Counted from the first letter of the stretch, positions 34,890 through 43,788 are shown. The stretch is 64,000 nucleotides of DNA from GWF2-38-69 sp965228125 (GCA_965228125.1 OZ245791.1:248001-312000); one strand, 5' to 3'. Numbers and translations are program-made. Notes: generated from the sequence alone by a model not told the origin.

Positions 34890-35064
34890 TTAGTTTGCAG
34901 GTTGGTTATGATTATTCCCTCAAGGACACCGTTGAACAGTGCCTTGTTACTTGGTTTCTGATTCCTTCAGTTTCTTCTCAGCCTTCTAGCGTTAAAGCTT
35001 TGAAGCCAAGTCTATTTTGGGGTACTGGATTACGGCTGGGTAGTCTTGTGCCGAGAGATAGTAA

Positions 35065-35113
35065 ATATTATATGGAATAGCTTATATCAGATCTAAGCTA
35101 TTCCATATAATAT
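35065..35113. terminator. Perfect 20-nt inverted repeat, likely bidirectional terminator or element end
   Basis: Arms at 35065-35084 and 35094-35113 (each beginning or ending with AT-rich ATATTATATGGAAT-type sequence and the AGCTTA core) are perfect reverse complements around a 9-nt loop. The stem ends 4 nt past the stop of the C_GCAxxG gene. It lacks a long T-run on either side, so it may instead be the terminus of an inserted element or a long RNA stem. Confidence 0.55.
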
Positions 35114-35117
35114 CCTT

Positions 35118-35561
35118 TTAAAGATTATCTTTTTCATCAAGAATGCTTTCAAGCATTTTAACCGTATCTTTAATAATCGAAGTACAAACAATCTTATGAT
35201 TATTTTGTGATTCACCTTCAGCTTTTTTGGCGTATTTTATTAATAATTCTTTACATTCTGTAGTCCCATGTTTTTCTAGAAATTTATTTGCAAGTTCACG
35301 TACAGTATTATAAGAATCTAATTTTGTTTGTAAGTCATTAGGTTGAGTGTTGCCGTATTTTAAACCTATACTCATGAATGCACCAGTAAGAGCTCCACAT
35401 GTCTTCCTTAGCCTTCCCATTCCTGCGCCAAAAGTTGAAGATATTTTCTTTGCTGTTTCTAAATCGCCGCCTAATTCTTCAGCAAATGCTATAACAACTG
35501 ATTGTGAACATGTATATCCTTCATTAAAGCATCTTTCGGCTTGTCCAATTTTATTCATCAT
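35118..35561 (-). CDS. C_GCAxxG_C_C family redox protein (copy 1)
   Basis: A 147-residue protein of the C_GCAxxG_C_C family. The defining cysteines are in GYTCSQSV, KTCGALTGAF, TECKELL and IVCTSII. Members are helical and presumed to bind a metal or iron-sulfur centre; many are linked to oxidoreductases. ATG codons at 35561 and 35558 are both possible; AAAGGGA lies just upstream. It is about two-thirds identical by eye to the protein at 53109-53573, which is in the opposite orientation. The two genes bracket the 18-kb block and share an upstream palindrome. Confidence 0.9.
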   Translation of the reverse strand: MMNKIGQAERCFNEGYTCSQSVVIAFAEELGGDLETAKKISSTFGAGMGRLRKTCGALTGAFMSIGLKYGNTQPNDLQTKLDSYNTVRELANKFLEKHGTTECKELLIKYAKKAEGESQNNHKIVCTSIIKDTVKMLESILDEKDNL

Positions 35562-35637
35562 ATTTCCCTTTAACTTTAATTTATGAATACTAATTCTAAA
35601 TATTCTCAGAATAGTTCTTTAATGTATTCACAATATC

Positions 35638-35647
35638 AGCATATGCT
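35638..35647. promoter_or_regulatory. AGCATATGCT palindrome upstream of C_GCAxxG copy 1
   Basis: The perfect palindrome AGCATATGCT sits within TAT-C-AGCATATGCTA, 77 nt upstream of the start at 35561. The same sequence in the context TATTAGCATATGCTAA occurs at 53055-53068 before the second copy. I saw it in no other intergenic region. It is a candidate operator. Confidence 0.6.
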
Positions 35648-35743
35648 ATTAATGAAGCTAGTAATAATTAGAATAAATAGTAAAGAAATTCCCTGAATAA
35701 AAGGAGGATTGCTCTGCCTCTATAAGAATAAAGATATACCTCT

Positions 35744-36526
35744 TTATAAGTTGATAGATACTCCGGCAGATAATGTTTCATTAGGAAAATGCTTCGCAAA
35801 AAATTCGATGACTGAAGATTCTACGCAATGGCATGGAAAAACTTTCTTAATATTATTTTCTTTTAGATAGTCTATTGTTTTCCTGGATGTATTATCAATC
35901 TTTTTAAGATGAAAGCCACCTAAAACTGCGTAAATATTGTTAATATTAGTTATCCTTTTTGCATGCTCAATAGTATTACAAATACCTGAATGAGCGCAAC
36001 CTGAGATGACTATTAATCCTTTTTGGGAAGTTATTGCTATTCCCGAATCATCAATTACAAAATCATCTCTATTTTCTTCTGATATAAATGGAGTTTCTTT
36101 GGATTCAAAAGAGTTAATTCTTGGTATTTCTCCTAAGAAAAAAACATCATCTGAAATCTTATATGATCTCTTAGAAAGAATTAGATCATAATTAGTTTCA
36201 ATTTCTTCCTGAGAATACTTTAATCCAATATATGTATTGTCTCTTTTTCTATACCTTTTGATAAAACAGTCAGGATGGCACAAAAGTGATTTTCCTTTGA
36301 TAAAGCCTAAACCATTCCCATGATCCCAGTGTCCATGACTTAAAACTAAGATATCAGCAGAACTTATATCTACTCCTAATATATCTGCATTTCTTAAAAA
36401 AAGATCAGAGGCCCCTGTATCAAATAAAATTTTTATATTAGAATCAGTTTGGATAAAGAGTGAAAGGCCGTGTTCGGCTATACATTTACCATTCGTTCGA
36501 TTGTCAGTAAGAACAGTTATTTCCAT
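35744..36526 (-). CDS. Metallo-beta-lactamase-fold hydrolase of the DHPMP-synthase-like family
   Basis: A 260-residue metal-dependent hydrolase. The dinuclear metal motif is LSHGHWDHGNGL (around residue 65), with further ligands in ISGCAHSG (around 170) and VFPCHC near the C-terminus. This arrangement matches the family that includes archaeal dihydropterin-related phosphate synthases (MptE/tetrahydromethanopterin-pathway annotation), although most bacterial members are uncharacterised. The frame opens at a TTG further upstream, but the ATG at 36526 (MEITVLTDN) fits the family start. It ends the minus-strand cargo run. Confidence 0.85.
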   Translation of the reverse strand: MEITVLTDNRTNGKCIAEHGLSLFIQTDSNIKILFDTGASDLFLRNADILGVDISSADILVLSHGHWDHGNGLGFIKGKSLLCHPDCFIKRYRKRDNTYIGLKYSQEEIETNYDLILSKRSYKISDDVFFLGEIPRINSFESKETPFISEENRDDFVIDDSGIAITSQKGLIVISGCAHSGICNTIEHAKRITNINNIYAVLGGFHLKKIDNTSRKTIDYLKENNIKKVFPCHCVESSVIEFFAKHFPNETLSAGVSINL

Positions 36527-36561
36527 TTTAACCTTCAAGTATAATTCTTTATATAAAATAT

Positions 36562-37839
36562 TTATTCGGATTTAGTAATTGACTTTTCCACTGAGTGAGT
36601 TGGTTCTGTTATTCTTTTAAGGTTATTTTCTAAATACAGTTTTAAACACTCTGCTATTGTCAGGTCAGTTTCTTCGATTCTATAAATATCAATGTAATTA
36701 TTCTTTAGTTTGTAGAATGCAATTTCCCCTATTTGATTAGTAAATATCATGTCCAAGTCATACTTAATGATTACATTCACTACATTTAAGCCAATGTGAA
36801 TTTTGTTATTGAGGAATTCATTTAAATAAAAATCTTCTATTTCAAAACTATTTTTGGCTATTTTGACAACAGCAAAATAAGGAGCTCTGCCAAAATGTCC
36901 GTATATATGAGAATCCATACCCCTAATTTCTGATACTGGAACAATTGCCTTGAGTTCCTCATTGCGGAGTGGTTCAGCATGAACAAATACCGATTCTATA
37001 TTAGCAAATTTTTGCTGAATCAAATCTTCAATCTCGTCAGCAATAGAGTGTGCATTATATACGCTGATGGAAGGGTTCGTCATAAACTTCAATTCCACCA
37101 TACGGAAAGTGCCTGCTTGGCGGATTTTTACATCACTGACAATATCCACACCAGAAAGATTTATTACGGTCTTTTTGATATCTGCCTGCAATTCTTTATC
37201 CAAACTAGCATCAAGTAAAATAAGAAGTGAATTCCATAAATTTCCCAGTCCCAGTTTAATGAGCAAAAGTGCTATTATAATAATAATGACACCTTCCACA
37301 TAAGGGATTTTCCAATATGACATCAAAATTCCGGCTAATACTATTATTGATGAAATAATATCCAGAAATGACTCTGAAGCATTCGCTATAAGTGAAGCCG
37401 AATTTATTTCAATTCCGACGTGCTTCTCTTTGATTGCAATAAAATATGAAATGATAACAGACAGCATTGAAACTATTAAAGGAAGCAAAGGAAAACTTAT
37501 CTCTGATGGGATTATGAAAAGTTTTTTCCACCCTTCGAGTAACAGCTCAATACCTGAGTAGCATATAAAACCTCCAATTAAGAGTACCGCAAATGTCTCT
37601 GCCTTAAAAAGACCGTAGGGAAAACGTTGAGTTTTTTTTGTAGAGGCTAACCATAATCCAAAAGCTGAAGCAAAAATAGCAATAGTGTCCGCTCCGCTGT
37701 GAAATGCATCTGCTATCAAAACACTTGAACCAAAACAGTATCCGATCCCACCCTTTAGCAGTGCAAGCAGAAGCGTAAGAAGCGTTGCCCACAAAGCAAC
37801 TTTTTGCCCTTTTTTGAGCTGTAAAATCAGTTTCCTCAT
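36562..37839 (-). CDS. Cation diffusion facilitator fused to NifX/NafY-like domain
   Basis: A 425-residue inner-membrane metal transporter. The first 210 residues hold six membrane helices with the CDF metal site IADAFHSGADT (around 47) and an ASLIANASESFLDIISS site. A cytoplasmic CDF dimerisation domain follows (about 215-285). The last 140 residues contain GHFGRAPYFAVVKI and later KYDLDMIFTNQIGEIAFYKL, the pattern of dinitrogenase-cofactor (NifX/NifB-C/MTH1175-like) domains. Two free-standing NifX-like proteins are encoded at 47-52 kb, so the fusion links metal transport to that system. The transported ion, perhaps Fe, Mn, Zn or Mo-related, is unknown. Confidence 0.88.
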   Translation of the reverse strand: MRKLILQLKKGQKVALWATLLTLLLALLKGGIGYCFGSSVLIADAFHSGADTIAIFASAFGLWLASTKKTQRFPYGLFKAETFAVLLIGGFICYSGIELLLEGWKKLFIIPSEISFPLLPLIVSMLSVIISYFIAIKEKHVGIEINSASLIANASESFLDIISSIIVLAGILMSYWKIPYVEGVIIIIIALLLIKLGLGNLWNSLLILLDASLDKELQADIKKTVINLSGVDIVSDVKIRQAGTFRMVELKFMTNPSISVYNAHSIADEIEDLIQQKFANIESVFVHAEPLRNEELKAIVPVSEIRGMDSHIYGHFGRAPYFAVVKIAKNSFEIEDFYLNEFLNNKIHIGLNVVNVIIKYDLDMIFTNQIGEIAFYKLKNNYIDIYRIEETDLTIAECLKLYLENNLKRITEPTHSVEKSITKSE

Positions 37840-37887
37840 TCTCTTCTCTTATTAAAATTCAGCTCTTAAACTTAGCTGCACTTATAG

Positions 37888-38094
37888 TTAGATGTCAGCA
37901 TTATCAGAAATATCGAACTTTCTGGTCATCGGTGTCCCGCAGTTAGGGCAGTTTGTCTGAAAACAGGGAATTCCCCTCTGATGAGGAATCAGCGTATTGC
38001 ATCTTGGGCAAATGCAGTTTGTTTCACTTCCAATCTTACGGCATTGCCTATTTCTTACACACTTACCGGCACCTTTTCCAAATCTAAATGGCAT
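37888..38094 (-). CDS. Small Cys-rich zinc-ribbon-like protein
   Basis: A 68-residue protein with cysteine pairs CICPRC and CPNCG plus an intervening PC-x-x-x-x-C, a likely zinc or rubredoxin-like site. The pattern C-x-CPxC ... H-x-x-G-x-PC ... CPxCG-x-x-M-x-R is shared with the two small proteins at 52073-52291 and 52311-52508, so the window has three paralogs. Start ATG at 38094. Function unknown; position suggests a helper of the CDF-NifX transporter. Confidence 0.75.
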   Translation of the reverse strand: MPFRFGKGAGKCVRNRQCRKIGSETNCICPRCNTLIPHQRGIPCFQTNCPNCGTPMTRKFDISDNADI

Positions 38095-38170
38095 ATGGCT
38101 TTCTTCCTTCTAATTCTCAGAATTTTAATTTTTATCCTCAACAGAGATATAGAAACATAAAAATTTATTT

Positions 38171-38872
38171 CTATTTAGCCTTATTTTTTATCTCGGCTAT
38201 AATGCTTTCCCCGGCTTTTACTTTGTCCCCGATTCTCAACTTTATAATGATAGTCTCATCTTTGGGGAGATATATTTCAGTTCTTGAGCCAAATTTAATC
38301 ATTCCAAATCTATCCCCTTTTTTAAAAAAATCATTGCCCTTCGCCAGGCAGACAATTCTCTTTGCGACAGCACCGGAAATTTGCTTTACAGCCATAGGGA
38401 ACTCAAATCCTGATATGTTCCCTTTGCATAATAATGTGTTTGATTCATTCTCTTTAATAGCCCTCTTGTCCCTTGCATCATGGAATTTACCTTTCTTGTA
38501 TATAATACGGCTGACATTTATATTACATGGAGCCCTGTTCAGATGAACATTAAAAACAGAGAGGAATATACCGACTCTGAGAACTTCTATATCTCCGAAT
38601 ATTTCGCTGTATTCCTTAACTTTTAAAATCTCAATATCCTTTATTATCCCATCAGCAGGAGATACCAAGACATTGTTTTTTGAAGGAATTTTTCTATCAG
38701 GATCTCTGAAAAATGCTGCTATCGCGCACCAACAGATAAAGACAATAGAAGCAACATAGGCAAGAAAAATTATTTCAAATTCTGCATACAGGAACAACAG
38801 TACTAGCATTAGAATAAAAGCAACTATTCCGCTTCCTAGCCATTCCCTAAGCCCATATTTTGTTAAATACAT
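38171..38872 (-). CDS. psd: Phosphatidylserine decarboxylase proenzyme
   Basis: Psd makes phosphatidylethanolamine from phosphatidylserine at the inner membrane. The 233-residue protein starts with two membrane helices (about 12-50) and continues with LVSPADGIIKDIE (catalytic Asp region), VFLSVFNVHLNRAP-type residues (His) and the autocleavage site FGSRTEIYLP (around 198). Cleavage between Gly and Ser makes the pyruvoyl group. The size and GSR variant fit the short, membrane-anchored class. pssA is not in the window. Confidence 0.93.
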   Translation of the reverse strand: MYLTKYGLREWLGSGIVAFILMLVLLFLYAEFEIIFLAYVASIVFICWCAIAAFFRDPDRKIPSKNNVLVSPADGIIKDIEILKVKEYSEIFGDIEVLRVGIFLSVFNVHLNRAPCNINVSRIIYKKGKFHDARDKRAIKENESNTLLCKGNISGFEFPMAVKQISGAVAKRIVCLAKGNDFFKKGDRFGMIKFGSRTEIYLPKDETIIIKLRIGDKVKAGESIIAEIKNKAK

Positions 38873-38926
38873 AAATATATTCCTAAAGTTTTTGTCATAA
38901 TCATTTTCGGAAATCCTTACCCTCCA

Positions 38927-40333
38927 TTAGAATAATTGATCTCTTTTATTTTCATCTATTAAACGAAGCTTATCAGAAACGATTTTATTTCTGGAAGTAT
39001 CAACAATTTTCTTTAACTCTTCGTCAATCAATGCAAACCCTGCTTTTCTGGTTTCCTGTGACGCGTAGTCAAGCAAATATTCCTTCAATGTAAGCAGGGC
39101 ATTTGGAGTACAGAAATTTCCGATAAAGCCGGGAATAGCATATTCCATGAAATGTTTTCCCGTCCTTCCCAATCTGTAGCAGGAAGTACAAAAACTTGGG
39201 ATATAACCAGTCTTGATTAATCCTTTTATGATTTGATCTAAAGAACGGGTATCGCTAAGGGAGAACTGCTCTTTGTTACCATCCTTTATTTCTTTTCCCT
39301 TGGAATATCCGCCTAATTCTATGCACGACCCTGCATCTATCTGGGAGACTCCGAACCCGAGAGCTTCATTTCTTATTTCAGCGCTTTCTCTTGCTGTAAG
39401 AATTAGTCCGGTATAGGGAACGCTTAGTCTAAGTATGGCAATAAGTTTCAAAAAATCCTTATCTCTGACAAAATATCTGCTGTCAAGATTAACTCCGTGA
39501 GCAGGCCTGATTCTTGGGAAACTTATTGTATGGGGGCCAACTCCATATCTTTCCTGAAGATACAAAGAATGCTTGATAATCGATAAAGCTTCGAATCTCC
39601 AGTCATAAAGCCCGAATAAAGCTCCGACTCCCATATCATCGCATCCAGCTTCAAATGCTCTGCTTAGTCCGTCCAGTCTGTAAAGGTAATCCCCTTTGCA
39701 TGTATTTTGCGGATGCATTTTTCTATAGGTTTCGTGATGATATGTCTCCTGAAATATTTGATATGTCCCTATTCCTGAGCCTTTTACTGTTTTAAATCCT
39801 TCAATGCTCATTGGAGCAGCATTGATGTTTACCCTTCTGATTTCACCATGACCTGTTTTAATGGAATAGACTTTTCTGACTGTTTCTGCGATGAACTCAG
39901 GTGAATAGTCAGGGTGCTCGCCAAAAACAAGTACTAGCCTCTTGTGACCGACTTTTTCAAGAGTTTTAACTTCGGCAACAAGTTCGTCCGATGTAAGAGT
40001 TTTTCTGACGGTGGCACTCAAACTCCTCCTAAAGGCACAGTACTCACAGTCATTTATACAATGATTGCCTATGTAAAGAGGAGCAAATATAACAATTCTA
40101 TTGCCGTAAACTTCTCTTTTTAGTTTTCTGGCAGTCTCTTTGATTTCCTCTACAAGTTCTACATCTTTGGAGGCTATAAGCGATGCGCACTCTTCGGGGG
40201 ATAACGGTTCTTTTGATAAACTTTTTGCCAAGATTTCTTTAATCTTAGATTTATCTTCTTTTGTGTTTGCAATCAGTTCTTCAACTTTTGAATCGTTGAT
40301 AAAATCAACGCAGTTTTTCGAATATTTTTCCAT
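38927..40333 (-). CDS. hydG: [FeFe]-hydrogenase H-cluster maturase HydG
   Basis: HydG is a radical SAM tyrosine lyase that makes the CO and CN ligands of the [FeFe]-hydrogenase H-cluster. The 468-residue protein has the radical SAM motif CINDCEYC (CX3CX2C, around residue 95) and the C-terminal auxiliary cluster motif CTSC plus a distal Cys in GNFCTPNA. The latter distinguishes HydG from the thiazole enzyme ThiH. hydE, hydF and hydrogenase genes are not visible here, so HydG must work with partners elsewhere or have been separated from them. Confidence 0.95.
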   Translation of the reverse strand: MEKYSKNCVDFINDSKVEELIANTKEDKSKIKEILAKSLSKEPLSPEECASLIASKDVELVEEIKETARKLKREVYGNRIVIFAPLYIGNHCINDCEYCAFRRSLSATVRKTLTSDELVAEVKTLEKVGHKRLVLVFGEHPDYSPEFIAETVRKVYSIKTGHGEIRRVNINAAPMSIEGFKTVKGSGIGTYQIFQETYHHETYRKMHPQNTCKGDYLYRLDGLSRAFEAGCDDMGVGALFGLYDWRFEALSIIKHSLYLQERYGVGPHTISFPRIRPAHGVNLDSRYFVRDKDFLKLIAILRLSVPYTGLILTARESAEIRNEALGFGVSQIDAGSCIELGGYSKGKEIKDGNKEQFSLSDTRSLDQIIKGLIKTGYIPSFCTSCYRLGRTGKHFMEYAIPGFIGNFCTPNALLTLKEYLLDYASQETRKAGFALIDEELKKIVDTSRNKIVSDKLRLIDENKRDQLF

Positions 40334-40450
40334 AATTATGTGGGGAGGTCAGATTGTTTTAGTTTTATAGTGAATTTTGAGCTACTCTGTAAACTTTCAG
40401 CTGTTGATTTCGATTCCTTCTAAACCATAAAATACTAATTTTTTGTTTTG

Positions 40451-41077
40451 TCATTTTTTAGCTGTCATAAGAAAGAGAGGGAATGCTTTCATTTCGCCAC
40501 TAGATACTTCCTTTATGACTTCAGTTATAGTTTTGAATTTGATGTTTTTAAATCCAACACTAATGGCTTTATCTCTTAGCGGATTTCTCTCAAAGCCATT
40601 GTGTCCGTCAAACCCCTCTCCATGAAAAGAACCGTCTTCTCTGTCAAGATCCGCAATAAACAGGAATCCCCCAGAATCCATCATTGAATAAAAAGCGGCT
40701 AATATTTTGTCTGTATCAATGATATGGTGAAGAGTTAGCATCGTATAAATAATGTCAAACTTTTCATCCAAAGCAGGGGAGCTTATCAAATCCAATTCAA
40801 TTGGAAAAATGTTAAGAACTCCCGCCTTTGTTACTTTTCCCTTTAATACATCAAGCATACCTTTAGAACTATCGGCGCAAACTATTTTGGAGACATGCGA
40901 ACGAAGATATAAGCTCACAAGCCCGGTGCCACAGCCATATTCAAAAGCGCGGCATGGAAGCAGATTCCGGATCTCTTCAAGTATGGCATCCCCCACTTTC
41001 TGAGCCCTGATTGTTTTTTCAACATCCATATCCCAGGTTTTTGCTCTTGAATCAAACTTACTACTCATCGGATTCAT
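40451..41077 (-). CDS. Class I SAM-dependent methyltransferase
   Basis: A 208-residue Rossmann-fold methyltransferase. The S-adenosylmethionine-binding motif I is AFEYGCGTGLVSLYL (around residue 43), followed by the acidic VCADSSKGML and IIYTMLTLHHI (motif IV). The N-terminal SKFDSRAKTWDMD resembles the UbiE/Methyltransf_11-like group. The substrate cannot be told. It is 6 nt after the aminotransferase gene, so the pair may act in one pathway. Confidence 0.85.
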   Translation of the reverse strand: MNPMSSKFDSRAKTWDMDVEKTIRAQKVGDAILEEIRNLLPCRAFEYGCGTGLVSLYLRSHVSKIVCADSSKGMLDVLKGKVTKAGVLNIFPIELDLISSPALDEKFDIIYTMLTLHHIIDTDKILAAFYSMMDSGGFLFIADLDREDGSFHGEGFDGHNGFERNPLRDKAISVGFKNIKFKTITEVIKEVSSGEMKAFPLFLMTAKK

Positions 41078-41083
41078 AAAATA

Positions 41084-42232
41084 TTAAGCTTTAGCTATAA
41101 TTTCTTTAATGGCATCGACTACATCATCGACATCATGTTCTGTCATATCAGGGAAGAGAGGAATTGAACACATCCTTTCGGAGTTATACTCTGTATTCGG
41201 AAGGACTCCGGGAGCAATATTCATTGTTTCACGGTAGTATTTCTGGACATGGGCCGCAAGAAAGTGAAGCCCTGTTCCGATATTAAGTTTCTTTAGTTCA
41301 TCCATAAATTGATTGCGGTTAATTTTTTTCGAAACAACTCTGATGATAAATAGATGCCAGGCGTGAGTAAAGTCATATTTGGGTTCGCCGAGGGGAAGGA
41401 TTTCAGATATGCCTTTAAGTTTTTCTCTGTAAAGCATAGCAATTTTAGTCCGCCTTTCATTGATTTGCTTTATTCTTGCAAGCTGTCTTACTCCGAGCAC
41501 AGCAGCTATATCGGTCAAATTGTACTTGTATCCCGGCTCAACCACCTGCGCCTGAGGAGAACGCCCCTGCATTTTCCTGTCGAAAGCATCAACGCCCAAT
41601 CCATGGAATTTTAATCGCCTTAACTTTTCTATCAATTCAGAGTCATTAGTAGTAAGCATTCCTCCTTCGCCTGTCGTGATATTTTTTATTGGATGGAATG
41701 AGTAAATGGCGGTATTTTCACAGCCGATATGTCTGCCTTTGTAAAAAGTGCCTACTGCGTGAGCAGCATCTTCTATGACGGTAATGCCATGTTTTTTGGC
41801 CAACTTGTTAATACCGTCCAAATCTGCTGCTACTCCGGCATAATGGACAGGGATAATGAGTTTTGTTTTTGGAGTAATGCATTTTTCGATAGTTTCCGGC
41901 GTGATCAGTAAAGTGTCACGGTCCACATCAGCAAAAACAGGTGTAGCCCCAGCTAGAACTATCATATTTACAGTAGAAACCCAAGTCAATGAGGGAGTAA
42001 TAACTTCATCCCCATGTCCGATATTTAATGCTTTCAGCAAGATGTGCATTCCGGCTGTGGCAGAAGTCAGCGACACCCCATACTTGGCTCCTGTATATTC
42101 ACAAAGATTTTTTTCAAAATCGGCACTCCATGTGCCGGTCGTAATCCAACTTGAAAGTAAAACTTTACTTACAGCATCAGCATCTTCTTTTGTAATAGAT
42201 GGTTTGCAGAAAGGTAAAAATTCTTGTCTCAT
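41084..42232 (-). CDS. DegT/DnrJ/EryC1-family sugar aminotransferase
   Basis: A 382-residue PLP-dependent aminotransferase. The PLP lysine is in FHPIKNITTGEGGML (around 184), with VIEDAAHAVGT and RLKFHGLG segments typical of the ArnB/DegT family. Such enzymes aminate nucleotide-activated keto-sugars for surface polysaccharides or lipid A modification. Here no glycosyltransferase or sugar-nucleotide gene is nearby; its neighbours are a methyltransferase and the HD-ferredoxin gene, so its role is unclear. Confidence 0.93.
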   Translation of the reverse strand: MRQEFLPFCKPSITKEDADAVSKVLLSSWITTGTWSADFEKNLCEYTGAKYGVSLTSATAGMHILLKALNIGHGDEVITPSLTWVSTVNMIVLAGATPVFADVDRDTLLITPETIEKCITPKTKLIIPVHYAGVAADLDGINKLAKKHGITVIEDAAHAVGTFYKGRHIGCENTAIYSFHPIKNITTGEGGMLTTNDSELIEKLRRLKFHGLGVDAFDRKMQGRSPQAQVVEPGYKYNLTDIAAVLGVRQLARIKQINERRTKIAMLYREKLKGISEILPLGEPKYDFTHAWHLFIIRVVSKKINRNQFMDELKKLNIGTGLHFLAAHVQKYYRETMNIAPGVLPNTEYNSERMCSIPLFPDMTEHDVDDVVDAIKEIIAKA

Positions 42233-42265
42233 AGCATCTCCTTTGCATCTAATTTTAAAAAAACA

Positions 42266-43306
42266 TTACTTCTTCGGTAAAAACCAGAACATTGCCTTTT
42301 CAGGGCATTCTTTAATACATGTCCCGCAGGCGCTACATTTTTCATAAGAAAAAACTATCTCTTTAGGGTTACACGGTACTTCCATTGATAGGCAATATTT
42401 TAAGCACTTGGCACAAGATAAGTTAAGTGAAAGACTTATAGCATTACTAGGGCAAAGCTTAATACACTTTCTGCACCTGTTACATATGTCAAAATCTATG
42501 GCAGGTAGCTTAATCTGGTTGTCAAGATAATCCGAAATCAACGAAAAGGCTTCCTTGCTTGCAACTGTTTTAGACATCGAAGCATGTATTATTCCAAGAT
42601 ATTTCTTGCTCTTAATATGTCTGAACGACATCGAGAAATTTACATCAAATATCCAGGCAAGCTGCAAAAGTTTGAAATCATTTAAACTTCTAACATCATC
42701 AAAGTTTACACTTTTTTTATTTAATACCGATCTATGGACGTTTTCTGAAATATCCGGCGTGTCCGGAAGATTGAGTTCTATGGCGTTGCTCTGTCTGCCG
42801 CCATTTTTTCTATCTGTATAATACTCTGTAACGACTCTGTATATGTCTAGTTTGTCCGCATCGCGAAGGAGTTTAGAAAAGAAAAGGCACTCTTGAGTTT
42901 CGTCACCAGGAAGCAGCGCGCGGTTATGGTATTTGAGCGCCTTTAATATCAGCTCTTGTTTCTCTTTGCTCAGATTGTCGAGAACTTTGTTTTTGAGAAG
43001 TATTTCAATCCCAAGTTCGGCATGATTGACAGACTTGCCGTCCATAAAAGTGCCATAGGTTTTATACTGTTCAAAGCGGCCGACATCATGAAAAAGAGCA
43101 ATAATTTCCGCCAATTGCAACTCTTCTTCATTTAATCCGAGAGATTTGCCTATCTCTATAATCGCTTCGCAAACCTTCTGAGTATGCAATTCCTTAAGGT
43201 TGACATTCTCCAAAAGATCAGTTCCGCTGCCTTTGAACGAGAGAACGTAATCGGAAAACCAATTCCTAATGTTCTTCAATTCGATTTTGTTTATTCCCGT
43301 ATGCAT
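42266..43306 (-). CDS. HD-domain phosphohydrolase fused to 4Fe-4S ferredoxin
   Basis: A 346-residue two-part protein. The N-terminal 240 residues are an HD domain with ALFHDVGRFEQY and later KYHNRALLPGD and LRDADKLDIYR, a complete metal-binding set. The C-terminal 90 residues carry three Cys clusters, CNRCRKCIKLCP, CAKCLKYCLS...C and CSACGTCIKECP, for two or three 4Fe-4S clusters. The start overlaps the MOSC gene end by 16 nt. A redox-gated nucleotide phosphohydrolase is a fair inference; no substrate is known. Confidence 0.88.
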   Translation of the reverse strand: MHTGINKIELKNIRNWFSDYVLSFKGSGTDLLENVNLKELHTQKVCEAIIEIGKSLGLNEEELQLAEIIALFHDVGRFEQYKTYGTFMDGKSVNHAELGIEILLKNKVLDNLSKEKQELILKALKYHNRALLPGDETQECLFFSKLLRDADKLDIYRVVTEYYTDRKNGGRQSNAIELNLPDTPDISENVHRSVLNKKSVNFDDVRSLNDFKLLQLAWIFDVNFSMSFRHIKSKKYLGIIHASMSKTVASKEAFSLISDYLDNQIKLPAIDFDICNRCRKCIKLCPSNAISLSLNLSCAKCLKYCLSMEVPCNPKEIVFSYEKCSACGTCIKECPEKAMFWFLPKK

Positions 43307-43788
43307 TTAAAAACTTTACCCTGCTTAGAAAAATATTCGATTATATCACCCGGGACTATTTTTCCAGAAGTAATCACTCTGCAAAATAATCCTTCATGGA
43401 GCATGACAGATTTGCCTATTATGCGGAAAATACCATTTCCATTTTCTTTATAAACTTCAGGTTTCCCTATTTGGGTTACTTCAAGCTCCACATTGCCGAT
43501 TTTGAAACGGTCTAAGAGTTTTACCCCTGACAGATCCAAACCGACTGTGGTAATATTTTCAGCAAACTCTCCAGACAGAATTGCAGTTCCGACTTCTCTT
43601 GAAAACTCATCAATTCTTTCCTTGTTAATAAGGCTTACATGTCTTTCTGAGTCGGCATAGTGAGCGTCTCCTATAATTCCTTTTTCACCCACAATTATTT
43701 CTGGAACGGGCTTTTTTATCGTCCCTTTTTGCTCTGAGATATTAACCGAAAATATCTTGCCCAAACATTTGTTTGTAATTTTAATCAT
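43291..43788 (-). CDS. MOSC domain protein
   Basis: A 165-residue protein with the MOSC fold seen in molybdenum-cofactor sulfurases and YiiM-like proteins: GEKGIIGDAHYADSERHVSLINKE, then EFAENITTVGLDL. The usual substrate-binding Cys near 'HKxC' appears replaced by GKPEVY, so a sulfur-carrier role may be altered. The MOSC gene starts at the CobO stop (TAATG overlap) and overlaps the HD-ferredoxin gene at its own end. A link to molybdenum or sulfur-containing cofactors would fit the NifX-rich surroundings. Confidence 0.8.
   Translation of the reverse strand: MIKITNKCLGKIFSVNISEQKGTIKKPVPEIIVGEKGIIGDAHYADSERHVSLINKERIDEFSREVGTAILSGEFAENITTVGLDLSGVKLLDRFKIGNVELEVTQIGKPEVYKENGNGIFRIIGKSVMLHEGLFCRVITSGKIVPGDIIEYFSKQGKVFKCIRE

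Noticed and set aside
34886..35080. 64-codon plus-strand frame before the perfect inverted repeat
   Set aside because: No upstream ribosome site and no motif; it runs into the hairpin arm.
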